Origin: Streptomyces roseifaciens
Lineage (GTDB): Bacteria; Actinomycetota; Actinomycetes; Streptomycetales; Streptomycetaceae
DNA: 64,000 bases
Assembly: GCF_001445655.1 (NCBI RefSeq)
Contig: NZ_LNBE01000004.1
Coordinates: forward strand, 620,001-684,000
Direction of reading: 5' to 3'
A program made the position numbers and the translations under genes. Each line of letters begins with the position of its first letter. Position 1 is the stretch's first letter. Shown here in pieces: positions 59,071 to 64,000 of this stretch. The notes beneath the pieces are model-generated. The model searched no databases and was not told the origin of the DNA. It saw nothing but the letters and a program-made list of their open reading frames with translations.

Positions 59071-60080
59071 CGGGCGGCCTCCTGCAGGCTCGGGCTCAGG
59101 CTCGGGAGCGGCTCCGGGTTCGGGCGGCCGGTGAGGGCGAGGAAGACGTCGTCGAGGTCGGGGGTGTGCACCGTGAGGCCCTCGGCCCGGACCGACGCGG
59201 CGTCCAGGACGTCGAGGACGGCGCGCACGGTGGGGATGGTGCCGTCGCCGGGAACGTCCAGGGTGAGCGCCTCGGGGTCGTGCTTGGCGATGGTGCCGAA
59301 GAGGCCGGCGGCGGAGTGGAGGTCGCGCGGGCTCGCGAACCGCAGGCGGACGTGGCCGCCGGGGACACGCCGCTTCAGCTCGTCCGCGGTGCCCTCGGCG
59401 ACCAGCACCCCGTGGTCCAGGACGGCGATGCGGTCGGCGAGCTGGTCCGCCTCCTCCAGGTACTGGGTGGTCAGGAAGACGGTGACGCCGTCGTCGTCGA
59501 CCAGGCCGCGGATGATCTCCCACATGGTGCGCCGGCTGCGCGGGTCCAGGCCGGTGGTCGGCTCGTCGAGGAAGATGATGCGCGGATTGCCGACCAGCGT
59601 CATCGCGAGGTCGAGTTTGCGCCGCATGCCGCCGGAGAACGTGGCGGCCGGCTTCCGGGCCGCCTCGGCCAGGTCGAAGCGGCGCAGCAGCCCGGCGGCG
59701 CGGCGGTGGCCTTCGCGGCGGCTCAGGTGGTGCAGGTCCGCCATGAGGATCAGGTTCTCCTCGGCGGTGAGCAGGTTGTCCACGGCCGAGAACTGGCCGG
59801 TGACGCCGATCGCCGCGCGCACGCCGTCCGGATCGCTCTCCAGGTCGTGCCCCGCGAGCCGCGCCCGGCCGGCGTCGGCGGGGATCAGCGTGGAGAGGAT
59901 CTGCACGGTGGTGGTCTTGCCTGCGCCGTTGGGCCCGAGGAGGGCGAAGACGGTGCCCTGGGGGATGCACAGGTCGATGCCGTCGAGCACCTTCTTGTCG
60001 CCGTAGGCCTTGCGCAGGCCGACGGCGGAGACCGCCGGTTCCGCCGGTGGCATCGGGTGCATCGGTTCCGTGGTGTTCAT
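59067..60080 (-). CDS. Daunorubicin-resistance-type ABC ATPase (DrrA family)
   Basis: A 337-residue ATPase starting at ATG 60080. Walker A is GPNGAGKTTTVQ, the signature FSGGMRRKLDLAMT, Walker B IIFLDEPTTGLD, and H-loop LTTQYLEEADQL. The C-terminal DrrA domain includes GGHVRLRFASPRDLHSAAGL. It energises the following permease. Its promoter region (60081-60402) carries a four-copy 14-bp tandem repeat. Likely substrates are the product of the downstream P450 or an external antibiotic. Confidence 0.92.
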   Translation of the reverse strand: MNTTEPMHPMPPAEPAVSAVGLRKAYGDKKVLDGIDLCIPQGTVFALLGPNGAGKTTTVQILSTLIPADAGRARLAGHDLESDPDGVRAAIGVTGQFSAVDNLLTAEENLILMADLHHLSRREGHRRAAGLLRRFDLAEAARKPAATFSGGMRRKLDLAMTLVGNPRIIFLDEPTTGLDPRSRRTMWEIIRGLVDDDGVTVFLTTQYLEEADQLADRIAVLDHGVLVAEGTADELKRRVPGGHVRLRFASPRDLHSAAGLFGTIAKHDPEALTLDVPGDGTIPTVRAVLDVLDAASVRAEGLTVHTPDLDDVFLALTGRPNPEPLPSLSPSLQEAAR

Positions 60081-60128
60081 GGCGCGGGGGTGCCTCTCGC
60101 GTCGCGGATGGTCGGGAGGGGTGATTCA

Positions 60129-60184
60129 GGCGCGGTGGATCAGCCGGGATGGATGAGGTGCGGTGGATCAGGCGCGGGGGATCA
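60129..60184. repeat. Four tandem 14-bp repeats in the drrA promoter region
   Basis: Units GGCGCGGTGGATCA, GCCGGGATGGATGA, GGTGCGGTGGATCA and GGCGCGGGGGATCA follow one another exactly. Units 1, 3 and 4 differ at one or two bases; unit 2 is more diverged. They lie 50-105 bases upstream of the DrrA start, suggesting a repeated protein-binding site. Confidence 0.75.
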
Positions 60185-60350
60185 GGACGTTGCCGACGCC
60201 CGTGCCGGCGTGGACCACGACGGTCTCCCCGGAGCCGCCGGGGTCGCGCCGTGACGTCATCATGGCACCGTCGTGGCGCCATTCGCAAGAGGGGTGGCGC
60301 AACAGGGGGTTCGGGGGGTGGCGTCACGGGTGGTGGTGCGTCAACGGGAA

Positions 60351-60379
60351 GAGCCCCAGGCCTGGGAGGCCTGGGGCTC
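60351..60379 (-). terminator. Terminator of the DUF4232 lipoprotein gene
   Basis: GAGCCCCAGGCCT and AGGCCTGGGGCTC form a perfect 13-bp stem with a GGG loop, 24 bases past the minus-strand stop at 60403. Confidence 0.85.
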
Positions 60380-60402
60380 GGAGGGTGGTGCGGGGGGCGG
60401 GG

Positions 60403-61128
60403 TCAGGAGAGCGCGTCCTCGACCGTGGACACCCAGTACGTGACGCGCAGCGAGTCGTCGATGTGCACGCCCTCGGCCGGAAGGGCTGCCTTGGCCATCC
60501 TGCCGCCGCCCTCGAAGCCGACCTCGAGGCTGTTCGCCGTACGGCCCTCGCCGCCGCTGCCGTCGCCCGCGGAGAGGATCACGGCCGCGTAGCCCTTCCC
60601 GCCCGGCGGCAGGGAAGTGACCGCCTGCGGCTTGGTGTTCTCCATGACCGGCGGGACGGACTGGGCGCCCTCGAACTTCACGGCGGGGTACCCCTTCAAG
60701 TCGCACATCTTGGAGCCCGTGTTGGTGACGGTGAGCAGCATGTGGTTGAGGGGGCGGGGGAGCGGTGCGGCGACGACCTTGGTGTTGGCGGCGGTGCAGG
60801 GCACGCGGTTCTCCGGGGCGTACGGGTCGTGCGTCGCACCGGTCCGCTGCGCGCCGTGCGGCGTGGCGCCGGCCGACCTGCCCTTGTCCGTGCCCGGCTT
60901 GCCCTGGGGGGCCTGCCCCGCCTGCGGGGACCTCGAAGGCTCCGGGGGCAGGGCGGTCGCGCCCGTCTCGGCGGGCTGCGAGGAGGCGGCGCCCTCCTTG
61001 CGGACGCCCTCGCCCTCCCCGCTTCCGCTGCACGCCGCCAGCGAGAGCATGGCGAGTGCGGCGGCCGCCAGGCCCGCGGTGGCGAACGGACGGGGGCGGG
61101 GGTGGGCTCGGCGGGCGGAGGCGCGCAT
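60403..61128 (-). CDS. DUF4232 lipoprotein
   Basis: A 241-residue lipoprotein with lipobox LSLAAC (Cys33). A 70-residue Pro/Gly/Ala-rich linker precedes the DUF4232 domain (about residues 105-241: VPCTAANTKVVAAPLPRPLN, HMLLTVTNTGSKMCDLKGYP, LPPGGKGYAAVILSAGDG), including the conserved Cys pair. DUF4232 proteins are abundant surface lipoproteins of actinomycetes with unknown ligands. It is divergent from the XRE-transmembrane gene across 206 bases. Confidence 0.88.
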   Translation of the reverse strand: MRASARRAHPRPRPFATAGLAAAALAMLSLAACSGSGEGEGVRKEGAASSQPAETGATALPPEPSRSPQAGQAPQGKPGTDKGRSAGATPHGAQRTGATHDPYAPENRVPCTAANTKVVAAPLPRPLNHMLLTVTNTGSKMCDLKGYPAVKFEGAQSVPPVMENTKPQAVTSLPPGGKGYAAVILSAGDGSGGEGRTANSLEVGFEGGGRMAKAALPAEGVHIDDSLRVTYWVSTVEDALS

Positions 61129-61334
61129 GGCTGGTCTCTTTCTTCGCGGGCAGGCAGCGGAGTGCCGCTCGACCGGATTGCGGGAGCGGCGTGCTTGGAT
61201 GGCGAAAGCTTGTGCGGTATCCCGTCCCGGGCGCCAGGGTTGCCGGCCGATCAGGGACGCAGGAACGCTTGCACAGGCTCTGACCTGGGGGAATGACCAT
61301 TCCCTGGAACGGGTACCTGGGATGGGGGAGTGAC

Positions 61335-62783
61335 GTGGAGGCGGGCGATCTCGCGGAGATGCTGCGGTCGCTGAAGGAGCGGTCGGGCCTGAGTTACGGG
61401 GTGCTGGCCAAGCGGCTGCACGTCAGTACGTCGACGCTGCACCGGTATTGCAGCGGGTCCGCCGTGCCGACGGAGTTCGCTCCGGTGGAGCGGCTGGCCC
61501 GGCTGTGCAAGGCCACGCCGGAAGAACTGATGGAGGTTCACCGGCGGTGGATCGTCGCGGATGCGACGCGCGGACGCAAGACGCAGGCGGCGGCCGCCGG
61601 TCCGGAGCCGGCGGCCGAGGCTGCCCCGGAACCGGTGCCCGAGGCGGGCCCGGAGCCGGCGCCCGAGGCCGCTACGGAAGCGGTGCCCGTGGCACCGGGA
61701 TCGATATCCGGGCCCGGGCCGCAGCAGGCCGGCGATCCCGGCCGTTCCGTCCGGCCGGAGTCGGTGGCGCCATCGCTGGCTCCATCGGGTGAGGGTGCGG
61801 CGCCATCGCGGCGGCGGCGCCCGTCCCGGAAGGCCGTCCTCGCCACGCTGTCGGCTGTCGCCGCGGCCACTGTGCTGGGCTCCACCGCGCTGGCCGTCGG
61901 CCTGGGAGGCGACGACCGGCCCGGGTCCGCCGCGAAGCGCCCCGCGGGAGCGGCCTCCCGGGCGGTGTCCGGGGCGCACGGGAAGCCGGGGGGCTCCGGC
62001 GGGCCGAGCACGGGCCCGGGCGGCAGCCCGTCCTCGTCGGCGCCCGGAAAGGAGAAGCAGGAAGGGGGCGAGGGGAGCGAAGGGGAGAAGGAGAGCGGTG
62101 CCCCCGCGGCGTCCCCGTCGCAGGGCGGTTCCGCCCCCGCCGCCCCCGGGGGCAAGCCGCACGGCGGCCCCGCGGAGAGCGGCGTCCCCCTGACCGCCCA
62201 CGTCCGCCCGTACGCGTTCGAGGACCCCTGCTCCCAGCGCTATCTGATCGACCGGGCCCCGGGCGGCGTCACGCCGCCCCCGTCGGAGCAGGACGCGCCG
62301 GGCTGGGTGTCCGCGCTGGGCGGCGTCGCGGCCGGCTCGCAGTTCATCGAGATCACCCTGCAGGGCACCGGCAAGGACACCGTCGTCCTCGAAGGGCTGC
62401 ACGTGCGGGTCCGGGGCACGAAGGCGCCGCTGCCCTGGAACAGCTACATCATGGGCGTCGGCTGCGGCGGGGACGTGTCGACGAAGTCCTTCGGCGTCGA
62501 CCTCGACGCCGCCCGGCCCGCCGTCACCGCGAAGGCCGGCCAGCGCGACTTCCCGTACAAGGTGAGCGAGAGCGACCCCGAGGTCTTCTACGTCAAGGCG
62601 GCCGCCGCGCAGCACGACGTGAAGTGGTACCTGGAGCTGCAGTGGTCCAGCGGCGACCGGCGCGGCGTCCTCCGGCTCGACGACCGGGGCAGGCCCTTCC
62701 GCACCAGCGGAGCCGGGGGCAGGCCCGTCTACAAGCAGCCGCCGGGCTCGTCACAGGGGTGGGAGCCGGAGCCCGGGGCGTGA
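61335..62783 (+). CDS. XRE-family HTH protein with transmembrane segment and extracellular domain
   Basis: A 482-residue one-protein transducer. GTG 61335 has GGGGGAG four bases upstream and is preferred to ATG 61293. An N-terminal helix-turn-helix (about 5-70: LAEMLRSLKERSGLSYGVLA, KRLHVSTSTLHRYCSG) is followed by a Pro/Glu-rich cytoplasmic linker, one membrane helix (about 170-190, VLATLSAVAAATVLGSTALA), a Gly/Ser/Lys-rich spacer, and an exterior beta domain of about 190 residues (HVRPYAFEDPCSQRYLIDRA, FIEITLQGTGKDTVVLEGLH, WYLELQWSSGDRRGVLRLDD). It may transmit an external signal directly to DNA or act as a localised partner of sigma factors. Confidence 0.87.
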   Translation: MEAGDLAEMLRSLKERSGLSYGVLAKRLHVSTSTLHRYCSGSAVPTEFAPVERLARLCKATPEELMEVHRRWIVADATRGRKTQAAAAGPEPAAEAAPEPVPEAGPEPAPEAATEAVPVAPGSISGPGPQQAGDPGRSVRPESVAPSLAPSGEGAAPSRRRRPSRKAVLATLSAVAAATVLGSTALAVGLGGDDRPGSAAKRPAGAASRAVSGAHGKPGGSGGPSTGPGGSPSSSAPGKEKQEGGEGSEGEKESGAPAASPSQGGSAPAAPGGKPHGGPAESGVPLTAHVRPYAFEDPCSQRYLIDRAPGGVTPPPSEQDAPGWVSALGGVAAGSQFIEITLQGTGKDTVVLEGLHVRVRGTKAPLPWNSYIMGVGCGGDVSTKSFGVDLDAARPAVTAKAGQRDFPYKVSESDPEVFYVKAAAAQHDVKWYLELQWSSGDRRGVLRLDDRGRPFRTSGAGGRPVYKQPPGSSQGWEPEPGA

Positions 62784-62844
62784 CGCCCCGGGGGCGGCCG
62801 GGGCCGGAGGCCGGAGGCGGGGGAGCGGGGGCGGAGGGCCCGTC

Positions 62845-63036
62845 CTACGCGTCCCCGCCCTCGGCGGCGGCCTTGTCGTTCTTCGCCTTGCGCACGTAGT
62901 ACCAGGCGATGTTGGACGAGACGCCCAGCATCAGGATCCAGACGATGCCGAGCCAGCTGCCCTGCGCGAAGGAGACGACGGCCGCCGCGACCGAGAGGAC
63001 GCAGACGGCGAGGGCGTAGAGGGCGAGGCGGGGCAT
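62845..63036 (-). CDS. Small two-helix membrane protein
   Basis: A 63-residue protein starting at ATG 63036, with AGGAG nine bases upstream. Two hydrophobic helices (LALYALAVCVLSVAAAVVSF and LGIVWILMLGVSSNIAWYYV) are followed by a charged tail (RKAKNDKAAAEGGDA). Actinomycete genomes carry many such small membrane proteins of unknown role. The upstream in-frame start at 63084 adds a segment without conserved character. Confidence 0.72.
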   Translation of the reverse strand: MPRLALYALAVCVLSVAAAVVSFAQGSWLGIVWILMLGVSSNIAWYYVRKAKNDKAAAEGGDA

Positions 63037-63132
63037 GGGGGACGGCTCCTGTCCGGGGGCGCATACGGTCACGATCCCGGCCATTGTCGCTCAGGCGCCG
63101 CGCCGCCGTGGCGTCCCCCCACCCGCCGCCCG

Positions 63133-63846
63133 TCAGACGTCGGTGACGCGCAGCCCGGCGTGGGCCTTGTAGCGGCGGTTCACCGAGATCAGGTTGGCGA
63201 CGAGCGACTCCACCTGGTGGGCGTTGCGCAGCCGGCCCGCGAAGACGCCGCGCATGCCGGGGATGCGGCCCGCCAGGGCCTGCACGATGTCGGTGTCGGC
63301 CCGCGACTCGCCGAGCACCATCACGTCGGTGTCGATCGCCTCGATCTCCGGGTCCTGCAGGAGCACCGCGGAGAGGTGGTGGAAGGCGGCGGTCACGCGC
63401 GAGTCCGGCAGCAGCGCGGCGGCCTGCTCGGCGGCGCTGCCCTCCTCCGGCTTGAGGGCGTAGGCGCCCTTCTTGTCGAAGCCCAGCGGGTTGACGCAGT
63501 CGACGACGAGCTTGCCGGAAAGCTCCTCGCGCAGCCCTTCGAGGGTCTTGGCGTGGCCGTCCCACGGCACGGCGACGATCACGATGTCGCTGCGGCGGGC
63601 GCACTCGGCGTTGTCGGCGCCCTCGATGCCGAGGCCCAGCTCGCCGGCGGCCGCCTGCGCGCGCTCGGCCGCCCGCGAGCCGATGATCACCTGCTGGCCG
63701 GCCTTGGCCAGCCGGTAGGCGAGGCCGCGGCCCTGGTCACCGGTGCCGCCGAGCACGCCGACCACGAGGCCGGAGACGTCGGGGAGCTCCCAAGGGTCCT
63801 TCGCCGGGGCCTTCTTCGCGTCCTGGGCAACATCAGAAGTAGTCAT
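63133..63846 (-). CDS. npdG: NADPH-dependent F420 reductase (F420:NADP oxidoreductase)
   Basis: A 237-residue Rossmann enzyme. The NADP-binding motif GVLGGTGDQGRGLAYRLAKA starts near residue 28, followed by VIIGSRAAERA, which matches the 2'-phosphate-binding SR pair. F420-site segments include VAVPWDGHAKTLEGL, VVDCVNPLGFDKKGAYALKP and VTAAFHHLSA. It transfers hydride between NADPH and F420, supplying F420H2 to actinomycete reductases. ATG 63846 begins 27 residues before the domain with a helical lead. It is divergent from the DUF2277 gene. Confidence 0.93.
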   Translation of the reverse strand: MTTSDVAQDAKKAPAKDPWELPDVSGLVVGVLGGTGDQGRGLAYRLAKAGQQVIIGSRAAERAQAAAGELGLGIEGADNAECARRSDIVIVAVPWDGHAKTLEGLREELSGKLVVDCVNPLGFDKKGAYALKPEEGSAAEQAAALLPDSRVTAAFHHLSAVLLQDPEIEAIDTDVMVLGESRADTDIVQALAGRIPGMRGVFAGRLRNAHQVESLVANLISVNRRYKAHAGLRVTDV

Positions 63847-63908
63847 GACAGCGATACTGTCACGCTGCGGTGCACGCACGTACGAGGGAGCGGCGGCACA
63901 CTGGACTC

Positions 63909-64000
63909 ATGTGCCGCAGCATCAAGACCCTGCGCCCGCCGATGACGCCCTCCGTCGAGGAGGAGGACATCCGCGCCGCCGCCCTGCAGTACGTACGGAA
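63909..64000 (+). CDS. DUF2277 protein, N-terminal fragment
   Basis: The first 30 residues, MCRSIKTLRPPMTPSVEEED then IRAAALQYVR, match the start of the DUF2277 family, small actinobacterial proteins of about 85-95 residues. The frame is open to the window edge. The N-terminal Cys and the IKTLRPP block are the family hallmark. Function is unknown. It is divergent from the F420 reductase gene across a 62-base gap. Confidence 0.85.
   Translation, partial: MCRSIKTLRPPMTPSVEEEDIRAAALQYVR

Larger units (their letters stand above)
60081..60402. other. 322-bp noncoding region upstream of the DrrA gene
   Basis: No gene is visible here. It contains four imperfect 14-bp tandem repeats (60129-60184), a TGACGTCA palindrome near 60250, an imperfect inverted repeat ATGGCACC/GGCGCCAT (about 60265-60285), and the terminator of the DUF4232 lipoprotein gene at 60351-60379. 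It probably holds the promoter and operators of the drrAB-P450 unit. Confidence 0.6.

Overview
The window is chromosomal DNA from a high-GC actinomycete, almost certainly a Streptomyces. The evidence is the very high third-position GC, frequent GTG starts and one apparent CTG start, DmdR/IdeR-type iron boxes, a PopR/ClgR-type regulator beside a clpP pair, a short intergenic repeat I associate with Streptomyces genomes, and actinomycete families such as DUF6243, BTAD/AfsR regulators, HtaA heme proteins and F420-dependent reductases. No phage, integrase, insertion sequence, CRISPR array or tRNA was seen. Coding is dense and looks like ordinary core chromosome with some accessory transport and regulatory loci.

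Layout. 1-5.0 kb: the end of a Cu/Zn-SOD-like protein, a double zinc-ribbon protein, and a tight minus-strand operon (Nif3-like, coiled-coil zinc ribbon, RNase H/phosphatase fusion), followed by an iron-siderophore binding lipoprotein under an iron box. 5.1-8.3 kb: a large protein whose C-terminal half is a Pro/Gln-rich repeat array, then a 51-residue protein. 8.4-11.4 kb: a three-gene acyl-CoA or steroid-type beta-oxidation operon (MaoC hydratase, zinc dehydrogenase, MFE-2-like SDR) behind a KstR-like palindrome. 11.5-13.3 kb: a two-component system. 13.3-13.7 kb: the RNase P RNA gene. 13.8-25.8 kb: housekeeping and small regulatory loci (RNB nuclease, YaaA, KDPG aldolase, a wHTH/membrane pair, PhoD, Bcr-type MFS, Rsm22, DDAH, DUF6243/TetR, Prim-Pol-like protein).

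25.8-37.7 kb is the most coherent system. It holds a lipoprotein, EfeU-EfeB-EfeO (ferric/ferrous iron and heme-iron uptake), HmuV-HmuU-HmuT (heme ABC importer), two HtaA-domain surface heme binders (one with an LAxTG sortase signal), and heme oxygenase. Three iron boxes sit at its promoters. Together these would capture heme at the surface, import it, release the iron by HmuO and EfeB, and take up free iron by EfeUO.

37.8-47.8 kb: methionine aminopeptidase, two MFS exporters, a PopR-like activator with an LAA degron next to a clpP3/clpP4-type operon (one subunit lacks the catalytic His), a DUF2867/TetR pair with twin operators, and a VanJ-like membrane phosphatase. 47.2-52.4 kb: TetR plus a DHA2 drug exporter, PanB, and an ABC drug exporter behind a long inverted repeat. 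52.4-64 kb: a giant BTAD/NB-ARC/TPR regulator, a site-2 protease, a P450 with a DrrAB exporter, a DUF4232 lipoprotein, an XRE-transmembrane protein, an F420:NADP oxidoreductase, and the start of a DUF2277 gene.
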